Shown: positions 8,720 through 16,377 of the stretch, piece after piece
Layout: every line of letters starts with the position of its first letter
Position numbering within the stretch: position 1 is the first letter of the stretch
Origin: Enterococcus ureasiticus
GTDB taxonomy: Bacteria; Bacillota; Bacilli; Lactobacillales; Enterococcaceae
Reading direction: 5' to 3'
Length of the DNA stretch: 64,000 bases
Assembly (NCBI RefSeq): GCF_001730285.1
Contig: NZ_MIJZ01000013.1
Coordinates: 124,001-188,000 of the forward strand
Notes under the pieces: model-generated
Told to the model about the DNA's origin: nothing
Seen by the model: the letters and a program-made list of their open reading frames with translations, nothing else
The model's database searches: none
Made by a program: the position numbers and the translations under genes

Positions 8720-8791
8720 GCGCCCTTAGTGTAGTGGATATCACGTAAGATTCCGGTTCTTGAGACGGGGGTTCGATTCCCTCAGGGCGCG
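8720..8791 (+). tRNA. tRNA-Arg (anticodon CCG)
   Basis: The acceptor stem GCGCCCT/AGGGCGC is perfect. The anticodon stem TAAGA/TCTTG encloses loop TTCCGGT, giving anticodon CCG for Arg. The D-stem GTG/CAC and the T-loop TTCGATT are in place. CCA is not encoded. It reads the rare CGG codon. Confidence 0.92.
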
Positions 8792-8880
8792 TCATTTTTT
8801 GGACCATCGATTTACTGCTACATGTAGAATTATAGCATAATTTAAAATCAGATGTTGCCATAAACAAGAGTCTCTCACCT

Positions 8881-8910
8881 AAACACTACAAATAAGCAGT
8901 GTTTTTTATT
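8881..8910 (+). terminator. Probable terminator of tRNA-Arg
   Basis: An AAACACT / AGTGTTT stem with a 10-base loop is followed by TTTTATTT, about 90 bases after the tRNA. Confidence 0.65.
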
Positions 8911-9066
8911 TATTCCAAAATCTTCTTAACAATAAGATTTAAATTATAAACAATATTCATATTTTCTCATTTATCTATCGATTCCATATAAAACTTGATA
9001 AAAACCACCTTTTTTTTATGTTATTATAGCTTTTTAGTAAATATTATCGTTAGGTAGTGAATTGTA

Positions 9067-9273
9067 TTGAGTCAGCATCATACAAGGCTATTAGTTATTT
9101 CACTTCTTTTAGCTCTCACAGAATTTATTTTTAATCGTTATCTTAATCAATTTACGATGATCGATTATCCGCTCTTATTTTTAATCATCACTTTTATTCA
9201 AGGATGTATTCTTTTATATTTCCTACTCTCGTTTCTATTGCTATTATTTATTAATCATACAACTAAAAAATAA
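9067..9273 (+). CDS. Small hydrophobic membrane protein (possible)
   Basis: This is a 68-residue frame beginning at TTG with a weak TAGGTAG ribosome binding site about 10 bases upstream and an in-frame stop just before, so no longer start exists. It encodes two strongly hydrophobic stretches (about residues 7-24 and 35-62) and a basic tail, HTTKK, as for a two-pass membrane peptide. A hairpin terminator follows 22 bases later, and a TTGATA at 8995-9000 may be part of a promoter. The composition looks real, but no family is recognised and the TTG start is uncertain. Confidence 0.4.
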   Translation: MSQHHTRLLVISLLLALTEFIFNRYLNQFTMIDYPLLFLIITFIQGCILLYFLLSFLLLLFINHTTKK

Positions 9274-9294
9274 ACATATAGCTTATTCGTATCT

Positions 9295-9334
9295 AAAAAA
9301 GAGTAAAGGACTTTTTCAGCCCTTTACTCTTTTC
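9295..9334. terminator. Bidirectional terminator
   Basis: A GAGTAAAGG / CCTTTACTC stem with an 11-base loop is flanked by six As on the left and TTTT on the right. It can serve both the small membrane ORF and the TPR gene. Confidence 0.85.
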
Positions 9335-9338
9335 ATCT

Positions 9339-10307
9339 CTATAAAACCATCTTTTCTAGTTCAAAGCGGATCTGGCTTTGAATCTTCTGGATTTTTTCAA
9401 TTTCTAAGCGTTCTTCATCTACCTGATACTTTTGTGCAATAGAATGGTTATAAGAAATAACATAACTCACGGCCCACAACCTTGGATCTTTAATGATTTC
9501 ATCTGCCAAAGGATAAAGTAGCGCAAAATGTAGCCGAATTTCTTCCATTATATCTACAAGTAAAATAGGATCGTCGTTGATCAATTCTTTTTCTAAAAAT
9601 AATAAGATTCTTTGGTACGCTGCACTATCCAATGGTGTACCCACAGAAGCTGGAACGACGGTATACTTTTTGTTATCTCTCCACAAAAATTCAACTTCTT
9701 CTTTAACGTGAAGTCTTACAAGTTCTTCAAGTATCCACGAACGAACCAAATTATGTACTCGCTCATCTAATAAAAATTTTTTTCCAATCACAATAAATTC
9801 ATCTTGAGGTAGCTGTCCCGCTTTTTTTACTATCGCCATTTGCTCATAGTAATTGTGCTTATTTAAATGATCTAACTCGTCCTTTAATTCTTTGATTTTT
9901 CCAACTTCAAACTGCTGATACATCAATTCAAGATGACGGATCTTTTTCTTCAAAGAAATCAACTTTCTCATTTCTCCGCTTTGCTCCATCAAAATTCGTT
10001 CATTAATAATACTATGTGCTTGAATAAACATATGATTTTGGATCAAAATTTGGATATACGTCTCCATATGATCTAAGTAAGCAAAATACTTTTCTTTCAT
10101 TTCTGAAGCTAATGATAATGCTTGCTCGTTTTCACCTGTTTCTAAATACATATTTACTAGCACTAAATTCAATGGAAAATCTTGTCTGATGGCATAAGCT
10201 TGCTCATAATAATCAACCGCTTCAATTAAATGATTATTTTTTATTGCTTCTTGTCCCAACTCAATAAACCGCTCATAGTTCTTTGGAAATGGAATTTTAT
10301 TTGTCAA
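9339..10307 (-). CDS. TPR-repeat protein
   Basis: This is a soluble protein of about 322 residues, with helix pairs of the tetratricopeptide type in the first 110 residues (pattern IELGQEAIKNNHLIEAVDYY and next repeats) and a helical, charged C-terminal part. The start is placed at TTG 10307: AGGAAGG lies 11 bases before it, while two upstream GTG codons (10319 and 10316) overlap or nearly abut that site. Proteins of this make-up occur widely in lactobacilli and enterococci as scaffolds without a fixed role. It lies downstream of a 96-residue hypothetical gene on the same strand with a gap of more than 100 bases. No function is assigned. Confidence 0.75.
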   Translation of the reverse strand: MTNKIPFPKNYERFIELGQEAIKNNHLIEAVDYYEQAYAIRQDFPLNLVLVNMYLETGENEQALSLASEMKEKYFAYLDHMETYIQILIQNHMFIQAHSIINERILMEQSGEMRKLISLKKKIRHLELMYQQFEVGKIKELKDELDHLNKHNYYEQMAIVKKAGQLPQDEFIVIGKKFLLDERVHNLVRSWILEELVRLHVKEEVEFLWRDNKKYTVVPASVGTPLDSAAYQRILLFLEKELINDDPILLVDIMEEIRLHFALLYPLADEIIKDPRLWAVSYVISYNHSIAQKYQVDEERLEIEKIQKIQSQIRFELEKMVL

Positions 10308-10435
10308 AAGAAACACCACCTTCCTAATGATTATTTCCCATGATATAACATCATATCAAAAAAAGAAATAGTGAGTATCCTATAAAAAGGAAAAACTTTA
10401 CTTGAAATTTGATGCACGAAAAAATCAACGTACGT

Positions 10436-10726
10436 TTAATATAAATTCCTAATAATAACAGCGGTTTCTGCTTGACCTTGTGCCTGCATCCGTTCCGCTT
10501 TTTCTGTCAATGTATACCCAACATAGAAATCTTTTGTCAACTCATCTTGTACTTTAAATTCAACAACCTCTTCTACATGAAAAGCGTTTGGCTCAACTTC
10601 TTGAACACTATCCCACCCGGTATCAATAAATACTTTCGTATTATCATGGATTGAATTATTTGTTTCAAGTTCTTCCACAAGCTTCTTTAATTGTGAAAAT
10701 GTCATTACTTCCACTCTATTATCCAT
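10436..10726 (-). CDS. Conserved-looking 96-residue hypothetical protein
   Basis: This is an acidic, soluble protein without signal or membrane segments. It begins with a helix rich in Leu/Lys/Glu (TFSQLKKLVEELETN), followed by alternating strand-like stretches (TKVFIDTGWDSVQEVEP) and a final VIIRNLY. The ribosome binding site is GTGAGG, eight bases ahead of the ATG. I do not recognise the family. The coding pattern and clean start argue that it is real. Confidence 0.65.
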   Translation of the reverse strand: MDNRVEVMTFSQLKKLVEELETNNSIHDNTKVFIDTGWDSVQEVEPNAFHVEEVVEFKVQDELTKDFYVGYTLTEKAERMQAQGQAETAVIIRNLY

Positions 10727-10849
10727 TGTACTGCCTCACTTTCTGCTGTTTTATTTTTTTCTTATACCAAGCATATGTATATCCAACCATTTACTTTTCT
10801 CCACTATCATCATAACCCAAAATCGAATTTTATCATACTTAAAATTAAA

Positions 10850-11060
10850 AAGAAGTGACTGAAACATAACTCTATGAGTCATATCACAGTCACATGGAAT
10901 CCTGATAAACGATGGAACCAAAACTTTATTTCAATCACATCTAATTCTAAGTGCTAAAACACTCAGATTTGAAGGTTTCGGAAATAAGCTTGAAATTTCT
11001 ACGAAACAAAGCGATGTATTAGCTTATTCGGAGTTAAAAACTTATGCCTCAACCTCTTCT
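10850..11060 (-). repeat. Dispersed intergenic terminator repeat, long copy
   Basis: Read on the minus strand after the ABC ATPase gene, this begins GAAGAGGTTG, contains CGTTTATCAGGATTCCA near the end, and closes with a hairpin whose arms are GTGACTG and CAGTCAC, followed by TTCTTTTT. The same head, core and tail occur downstream of glmS (17866-17955). About 130 bases between head and core are unique to this copy. It doubles as the terminator of the ABC operon. Confidence 0.6.
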
Positions 11061-11071
11061 TTTATTTTTTA

Positions 11072-11743
11072 TCACTCTTTTGTTAACTCACCATCTTCAA
11101 TCCGATAAACATTATCGCTCCACTCGATCATTCTCGGATCATGAGTAACCATGATCGTTGCTTTTTGTTTTTCATGCGCTTCTTTTGCTAAAATCTTTAC
11201 AACTTCATACGCATGTTCTGTATCTAAACTAGCAGTTGGTTCATCCGCTAAAATCAAACTTGGTTCATTGAACAATGCACGAGCAATCGCCACTCGCTGG
11301 CGTTCTCCGCCAGATAAATCTCTTGGAAATTTATGAAGTAAATCGGCGATATCTAAAGAAGATAATAACTCGTTGATACGTTGTTTCTCTGTTTTTTTCT
11401 TTTCGATTTTATCAACTAAAGTAAACTGATTCTCCACAGTCAAAAAAGGGATCAAATTGGATGATTGTAAAATAAAACCAATTTCTTCAAAACGTAATTT
11501 TGAACGCTCTTTTTCCTTTAGATGTGTAAAATCTTTGCCGTTGATCTTAATAGTCCCAGATGTAGGTGTTTGCAAGCCTCCTGCAATTGTTAAAAAAGTA
11601 CTTTTACCTGAACCAGAAGGGCCAATGATACTGACAAACTCTCCTGCTTTAACCTTTAAATTGATTCCTTTTAATGCTTCAACTTTTGCATGACCTGTAC
11701 CAAAGGTTTTACGGATGTCATTCATTAATAAAATATCAGTCAT
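11072..11743 (-). CDS. ABC transporter ATP-binding protein (LolD/MacB type)
   Basis: This is a 223-residue stand-alone ATPase with Walker A GPSGSGKST, signature [16 protein letters not shown] and Walker B LILADEP. The sequence is typical of the MacB/LolD/FtsE-like group that pairs with FtsX-type permeases. It lies 3 bases downstream of such a permease. These pairs export peptides or lipids, or act as mechanotransmission pumps in antibiotic resistance. The substrate is unknown. Expression probably follows the TetR operators upstream of the permease. Confidence 0.92.
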   Translation of the reverse strand: MTDILLMNDIRKTFGTGHAKVEALKGINLKVKAGEFVSIIGPSGSGKSTFLTIAGGLQTPTSGTIKINGKDFTHLKEKERSKLRFEEIGFILQSSNLIPFLTVENQFTLVDKIEKKKTEKQRINELLSSLDIADLLHKFPRDLSGGERQRVAIARALFNEPSLILADEPTASLDTEHAYEVVKILAKEAHEKQKATIMVTHDPRMIEWSDNVYRIEDGELTKE

Positions 11744-11746
11744 TTT

Positions 11747-12838
11747 TTACCCTCCTATCGCTTTCATCGGATCAACATGAGTCACTGTGCGGATCGAGAA
11801 AACCCCGCCCAATACAGCAACAATGATCAACACTACACTATAAATCAGGAGATTCATACTATCTAGTTCAAACGGCATAGCAGATGGTAAAACAAGATTT
11901 GTCAATAAGGTCAAGACTACACCGATCAAGACACCGATCACACCTAAAATAAAGGTTTGAGCAATGATTGATTTAATAATATACCCGTTTGAGATTCCTT
12001 GCGCTTTCATTACTCCGAATAAGCTTGTTTTTTGTAAGGTCATCACATAGATAAAAATCCCAATGATCGCAGCAGTGATCACAAACAAGAAATAGATCAT
12101 CGCATTCAGCGTGAGATTTTGCTCGCTGTAACCAGGTAATTTTTCAATAAAGGCTTCAATTTCATATTTTGCCAAATGATCATCTGTATCTTTCAACTTA
12201 ATGTCATTTGTTTTAGTAGAGCGGACAACTATTCCATTGATTGGCGCTTTATTTCCTTCGATGGTTTTGCCAAATTTAAGCTCTTGCCATTGATCTAACG
12301 ATGTATAAATCAGCGGTACAATACTAAAGCTGTTTTGTTTCGTAATACCAACAACTTTCAACTCTTTATCTAGTTTTCCGATTTTTACGATATCTCCTAG
12401 CTTGATTCCTTTATCCACTAAGTTTTGCGGAATAATTATTTCGCCTGATTTTTTAAAATATCGTCCTTCAACTAATTTAGGTTTGATTGAACTATTTTCA
12501 GTCACACCAAAAAGGGAAATATTGATTTTATCCGCCTCTTTGTTTTGGCCGACTTTATTTAATGCACCGGCGTATTGCCCAAGTGGTTCTTTTTGTTTTG
12601 CTTCCACCTGATTTAAATCATCCATAACCAAACTTGAAGCATTTAAACTCTTATTCGCATCTTCAGATAACACAATACTCGTCGCATCCCATTGATCGAC
12701 ACCTTGTCTCACCCCTTGGGCAAGCCCATTTGCTAGACCTGACAACATAAAAGCCACATAAGCAACCAATACAATAACACCAATTACTAATGTATACCTA
12801 AGCTTAAAATACTTCATCTCTTCTAAACCTAAAAACAT
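11747..12838 (-). CDS. FtsX-like ABC transporter permease
   Basis: This is a 363-residue protein with the FtsX/MacB plan: one membrane segment near the N-terminus (about 14-34), a large outer domain of about 200 residues, then three membrane segments close to the C-terminus, the last followed by THVDPMKAIGG, a common FtsX ending. The start is at ATG 12838, five bases after AGAGGTGG. A longer frame exists upstream but would begin inside the operator region. It is paired with the ATPase at 11072-11743. Three palindromes upstream suggest repression by the adjacent TetR protein. Confidence 0.9.
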   Translation of the reverse strand: MFLGLEEMKYFKLRYTLVIGVIVLVAYVAFMLSGLANGLAQGVRQGVDQWDATSIVLSEDANKSLNASSLVMDDLNQVEAKQKEPLGQYAGALNKVGQNKEADKINISLFGVTENSSIKPKLVEGRYFKKSGEIIIPQNLVDKGIKLGDIVKIGKLDKELKVVGITKQNSFSIVPLIYTSLDQWQELKFGKTIEGNKAPINGIVVRSTKTNDIKLKDTDDHLAKYEIEAFIEKLPGYSEQNLTLNAMIYFLFVITAAIIGIFIYVMTLQKTSLFGVMKAQGISNGYIIKSIIAQTFILGVIGVLIGVVLTLLTNLVLPSAMPFELDSMNLLIYSVVLIIVAVLGGVFSIRTVTHVDPMKAIGG

Positions 12839-12850
12839 TGATTCCACCTC

Positions 12851-12872
12851 TTTTTTATCACTTGATAAAAAA
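12851..12872 (-). promoter_or_regulatory. TetR-type operator 1
   Basis: Palindrome TTTTTTATC-ACTT-GATAAAAAA lies between the promoter and the ribosome binding site of the permease gene. It shares its half-site with two further copies. Confidence 0.75.
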
Positions 12873-12891
12873 ATGCTTAAAAAAACAAACA

Positions 12892-12913
12892 TTTTTTATC
12901 GATTGATAAAATT
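12892..12913 (-). promoter_or_regulatory. TetR-type operator 2
   Basis: TTTTTTATC-GATT-GATAAAATT overlaps the -10 box of the probable permease promoter at its right edge. Confidence 0.75.
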
Positions 12914-12939
12914 TTACCATGAAAAAAAGAATTAAACAA
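12911..12939 (-). promoter_or_regulatory. Promoter of the ABC exporter operon
   Basis: On the minus strand, TTGTTT (12934-12939), a 17-base spacer and TAAAAT (12911-12916). The promoter is sandwiched by operators 2 and 3. Confidence 0.65.
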
Positions 12940-12941
12940 TA

Positions 12942-12963
12942 TTTTTTATCACATGATAAAAAA
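12942..12963 (-). promoter_or_regulatory. TetR-type operator 3
   Basis: TTTTTTATC-ACAT-GATAAAAAA lies just upstream of the -35 box and 12 bases past the tetR stop codon. Confidence 0.75.
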
Positions 12964-12975
12964 CAATTTAATTCT

Positions 12976-13557
12976 TTAAGAAATAACGCCGTGCAAAACC
13001 ATGTCCATCAATTCAGTAATCTGTTCTGAACGCTCTTTTTCTGTAGAAAGTTGGTGAACCGTTGAAAACAATAACGACAAACTCATAAGATAAAACTGAG
13101 CTGCTTTTTTCGATGACACTTTGCTGTTTAACTGTGTTTGGCTTGTTTCAAAAATGGCTTGTAATGGTTTTAAATAATAATCATTCAGTATATAAAACAA
13201 TTGTTGTTTGTTTTCTTGCTCCATTTCAGCTGCACTTTGATGAATAAAAGAAAAAATATCTCTATGATAGACATTCAACAATGCATTAGTACAGTTGATC
13301 AGTTGGTTTTCAAGCGAGTCAGTCTCATTTTGTATTTGCTCTATCTCATGTTTCAGCTGCTTGCCAATTTGTTTATTTATTTCAATAAACAAAACTTCTT
13401 TATTGGAAAAATGATAGTACAAGGCTGGCTGTGTGATATTTACAGCTTTCGCAATGTCGCGAGTAGACGTATTTTTATACCCGTTTGCCAAAAAAAGCGC
13501 CTTAGCTGTTTCTAAAATCGATTGATGTGTGATCTCAAAGACTGTTTCTTTTTTCAT
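12976..13557 (-). CDS. TetR family transcriptional regulator
   Basis: This is a 193-residue protein with the TetR DNA-binding domain at residues 10-56 (ILETAKALFLANGYKNTSTR then ITQPALYYHFSNKEVLF). The C-terminal ligand domain is helical and not assignable. It lies just upstream of the ABC exporter genes and on the same strand, separated by three copies of a TTTTATC-N4-GATAAAA palindrome that are its probable operators. Its own promoter likely holds the TATAAT at 13582-13587. An AGGAGG stands before the ATG. Family members repress exporters until a toxic ligand binds. Confidence 0.92.
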   Translation of the reverse strand: MKKETVFEITHQSILETAKALFLANGYKNTSTRDIAKAVNITQPALYYHFSNKEVLFIEINKQIGKQLKHEIEQIQNETDSLENQLINCTNALLNVYHRDIFSFIHQSAAEMEQENKQQLFYILNDYYLKPLQAIFETSQTQLNSKVSSKKAAQFYLMSLSLLFSTVHQLSTEKERSEQITELMDMVLHGVIS

Positions 13558-13599
13558 TGCCCTACCTCCTATTTTCCAGCTATTATACTCATTGACTTT

Positions 13600-13926
13600 A
13601 TGAACTATTTTAAATCAAAATCAGGAAAAAAGATAGTCAATAAGAATAGCACGTTAATTACCGACCACAAGAACATTGAACTTTAGCGTCATAAAATTAA
13701 AAAATGTATGTTATTGAAATCTAATCGCACTTTTATTACAACTAACTAGCATTTTGAAATAAAAGTACCTTTTTTGTAAACCAAGAAATAAACATTTAAC
13801 CTACCTTTTACAGACTTTTTGCTTTCCCTATGTTTAAATGTTAACTGGCCTTAAAATAGCAACTCTATATTTTAAGCAATCTCAACGAATTACCAGAGAA
13901 AATTTGAATACTTAAGGAGAGTTTTT
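13600..13926. other. Intergenic region before the NlpC/P60 gene
   Basis: About 330 AT-rich bases between divergent genes. It must hold the promoter for the hydrolase gene, but no pair of boxes stands out clearly. Confidence 0.4.
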
Positions 13927-14817
13927 TTGAAAAAAAATAAATTCATAACTAAATTATTTCTCGGCTGTTTAACGCTTTCAACAGGTTTACTGCTAAGTGA
14001 CCATGCCTTTGCAACTTCAACAGAAGCAACTACTCAAGAGAAATTTATTACCGAATATTCACAAAAATTATCGCAATTAAAAGAAACGAAACAGCGCATT
14101 TCCGAACAAAAAGCCGAGAAAAATAATCAACTTTCTAGCATAGAGAAAAAAATTCAAAAAATCCAAATCGACCTTGATCAGTTAGAGAAAATCGAATCCA
14201 TCGGGACGATTTCTGAAGCATCTGAACCTAATGATGACATATCCCTAACACTTGCGGCACACGTTTCACCGCTAACGGTCAAAGAAGGTTCAACAGACGA
14301 TAAAAAAGAGCAATTGACAGAATTAAAACAAAAACAAGTCACTCTAAAATTAGATACCAAAACCATTTCAAAACAAGAGTCCGAAGCAACTAAACAAGAA
14401 ACTCAGTTATCAGAAAAAATAGCTCAGGTAAACAAACAAAAAACGGAGCAAGCAAAACAAACAGATGTACGTTCTGCTATTGTCACCGCTGCAAAAACGC
14501 ATTTAGGCAAACCATACGTTTATGGTGCTGCTGGTCCTGACGCATTTGATTGCTCTGGTTTAGTTCAAGTCGCTTTTGCTTCTGCCGGACGTTCTATAGG
14601 TCGAACAACCGTTGACCAAGAAACGGCTGGTGCTACAATTTCGGTTGGTGAAGCTCAAGCTGGTGATTTAGTTTTTTGGGGTAGTCATGGTGGAACATAT
14701 CATGTAGGGATCTCAACTGGTGATGGTTCATACATTCATGCACCTGTTCCTGGAGATGTGGTACAAGTCGCAACAGTGGCATCTTATGCTCCTGATTTTG
14801 CTGTAAGAGTTTTATAA
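13927..14817 (+). CDS. Secreted NlpC/P60 (C40) peptidoglycan hydrolase with coiled coil
   Basis: This is a 296-residue exported protein. It starts at TTG 13927, seven bases after AAGGAG. A signal peptide ends near DHAFA (about residue 29). Residues 35-90 and 120-178 are Glu/Lys/Gln-rich coiled coil, as in the SagA/PcsB group, with a short linker between. The C-terminal domain (about 182-296) is NlpC/P60, with catalytic Cys209 in FDCSG, His259 in YHVGI and His271 in YIHAP. The family cuts D-Glu/meso-DAP or Lys-type stem peptide bonds, and SagA-like proteins shape septa in enterococci. It is a single-gene unit with a strong terminator. Confidence 0.93.
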   Translation: MKKNKFITKLFLGCLTLSTGLLLSDHAFATSTEATTQEKFITEYSQKLSQLKETKQRISEQKAEKNNQLSSIEKKIQKIQIDLDQLEKIESIGTISEASEPNDDISLTLAAHVSPLTVKEGSTDDKKEQLTELKQKQVTLKLDTKTISKQESEATKQETQLSEKIAQVNKQKTEQAKQTDVRSAIVTAAKTHLGKPYVYGAAGPDAFDCSGLVQVAFASAGRSIGRTTVDQETAGATISVGEAQAGDLVFWGSHGGTYHVGISTGDGSYIHAPVPGDVVQVATVASYAPDFAVRVL

Positions 14818-14830
14818 AATCATCAAAAAA

Positions 14831-14865
14831 AACATTGCTCGCTTCAAGTGAGCAATGTTTTTTAT
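14831..14865 (+). terminator. Terminator of the NlpC/P60 gene
   Basis: AACATTGCTC / GAGCAATGTT with a 9-base loop, followed by TTTTATT. Confidence 0.92.
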
Positions 14866-14975
14866 TCATTTTTCTGAGTTTCTTGGCGATTAACTGACAA
14901 AAACCATAATATATTGAATAAAGCATGTTTTACTCCTAAAAAATTTCTCATTTTTTTAAATAAAAACCGAAATTG

Positions 14976-15065
14976 TTGAGAATTATGAGGAAGTGTGGTA
15001 TTTTATGGTTGTGTGTAATTTGATTTGTGTTCCCTCCATCTTTCCGATGGGGGAATATTTTTTTT
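14976..15065 (+). ncRNA. Possible small RNA of about 55 bases
   Basis: A promoter-like pair, TTGAGA (14976-14981), a 17-base spacer and TATTTT (14999-15004), is followed about 25 bases later by a GC-rich hairpin (15030-15055; arms TTCCC-CCATC and GATGGGGGAA) and eight Ts. No open frame fits between. The terminator is on the plus strand only, so it does not serve the convergent gene that ends at 15064. Confidence 0.4.
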
Positions 15066-15420
15066 ATTCAGCTTTTTCACCATTTTGCCAACAAGAATTG
15101 TTCATTCTGCCATGACGGCTTTGTCTCACTCCTCCCATATGGTTTCTACGAAAATTTTCTCTTCTACAATACGTATAATCATTTGATTCCTCTTGATTTT
15201 TTTGAATTTCATTCCCCTCTTTTTTTGTTAATTCGTCTGTCTTCAATTTTCGTTCTAGTTCAGTTGGTTTATCATTCCTAGTATCTTGACGCCATTTATG
15301 TCCCATTTCGAACCTATTCATTTGGTCAAGATTTGGACTTTTAACAGCCTCACTAACGGTAACAAAACCTAGACCTCCTACAAACACTACTACAAGTAAT
15401 CCGCTAATTATCTTCTTCAT
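15064..15420 (-). CDS. Small secreted protein with His/Met-containing tail
   Basis: This is a 118-residue protein starting with a signal peptide or membrane anchor (MKKIISGLLVVVFVGGLGF, then VSEA). The mature part is very polar (Lys/Glu/Arg/Asn). The last third holds two Cys (YCRREN and SCWQN) and several His and Met (RRNHMGG, SRHGRMNN). It is divergent from the two-component system at 15679-17863, whose sensor also has a Met/His-rich outer loop, so it may be a target of or accessory to that system. The ribosome binding site is AGGAGG. I do not recognise the family, and metal binding is only a guess from composition. Confidence 0.65.
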   Translation of the reverse strand: MKKIISGLLVVVFVGGLGFVTVSEAVKSPNLDQMNRFEMGHKWRQDTRNDKPTELERKLKTDELTKKEGNEIQKNQEESNDYTYCRRENFRRNHMGGVRQSRHGRMNNSCWQNGEKAE

Positions 15421-15537
15421 TTCTTAATTCCTCCTAAATTTAAACGTGAAGCGAGCTAGCATAGCTCTGCCAGAAAATAAGTAAAAATAACTGAGATGCT
15501 TTTTGTCTCATTCAATTTTTATCTTTTTCTTAAATGA

Positions 15538-15554
15538 CTAGTTCATGGAACTAG
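15538..15554. promoter_or_regulatory. Perfect 17-base palindrome in the divergent promoter region
   Basis: CTAGTTC-ATG-GAACTAG. It may be an operator or a small hairpin. It lies between the two divergent genes, closer to the response regulator. Confidence 0.35.
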
Positions 15555-15596
15555 ATAACATATAGCTAACACCTTTCCTTTAGTTTAATGAATAAT

Positions 15597-15613
15597 TGTG
15601 TCAAATATGTGTC
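15597..15613 (+). promoter_or_regulatory. Candidate response regulator box (direct repeat)
   Basis: TGTGTC-AAATA-TGTGTC has an 11-base period, the usual arrangement for OmpR/PhoB dimers on one DNA face. It is centred about 42 bases upstream of the TATAAT (15647-15652) that precedes the response regulator gene. Confidence 0.45.
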
Positions 15614-15678
15614 GAAAATAAATTCCCAAAATAGGCAATTATTGACTATAATAAAAGGAGTAACTAGGAGGATATTTC

Positions 15679-16377
15679 ATGAAAAATATTTTGATCGTGG
15701 ATGATCATTTACAAATTACAGAAGTTTTAAAAGAATATGTTTTAAAAGAAGGATTTTCTCCGATCGTAGCTTCTGATGGACAGACTGCGCTTGACACATT
15801 TTTTAGCCATTCAATCGAGCTGATTTTATTAGATGTTATGCTTCCAAAACTTGATGGATTCGACGTTTGTAAAAAGATCCGGGAAACATCCAATGTCCCA
15901 ATCATCATGGTCACTGCCAAAGGTGAAGACTACCATCGAATCATGGGGTTAGATATCGGCGCGGATGATTATATTGTTAAGCCCTTTTCCCCAAGTGAAG
16001 TTATGGCACGGATTCGAGCAATTCTAAGAAGAATCGAACGCACAGAAGAAAATCAATTTACGATGGAGCAACTGACTTATGATAACTTGATCGTCTACTT
16101 AGAAGAAAAGAAAGTTATCATCGCACAACAAGAAATCATGTTAACAAAAAGAGAATTAGAACTTCTATGGTTACTCTTAGCGAATCGGGAAAAAGTATTT
16201 TCAAGAGATAACTTATTGGATAGTCTATGGGGCATCGATTATTTCGGTGATGCCAGAACTGTAGACACTCATATCAAACGATTGCGGGCAAAATTAGACG
16301 AAGTCGCTCATCCAAACTGGGAAATCGCCACGGTTTGGGGCCAAGGGTATAAATTTGAGGGGAAAAATGAAAAATAA
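15679..16377 (+). CDS. OmpR/PhoB family response regulator
   Basis: This is a 232-residue regulator. The receiver domain has the acid pair DD at 8-9, the phospho-acceptor Asp52 in LLDVMLPKLDG and Lys in VKPFSP near 102. The C-terminal winged helix (about 130-228) has the usual ELLWLLLANREKVFSRD and DTHIKRLRAKL recognition helix. It is read together with the sensor kinase, whose start overlaps its last codons by 11 bases. An AGGAGG stands before the ATG, and a direct repeat upstream suggests self-control. The signal is unknown but may be metal-related (see the kinase). Confidence 0.95.
   Translation: MKNILIVDDHLQITEVLKEYVLKEGFSPIVASDGQTALDTFFSHSIELILLDVMLPKLDGFDVCKKIRETSNVPIIMVTAKGEDYHRIMGLDIGADDYIVKPFSPSEVMARIRAILRRIERTEENQFTMEQLTYDNLIVYLEEKKVIIAQQEIMLTKRELELLWLLLANREKVFSRDNLLDSLWGIDYFGDARTVDTHIKRLRAKLDEVAHPNWEIATVWGQGYKFEGKNEK

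Noticed and set aside
15027-15281. 84-residue plus-strand ORF in the small secreted protein region
   Set aside because: It overlaps a terminator at its start and mirrors the minus-strand gene, which has a good SD and signal peptide.
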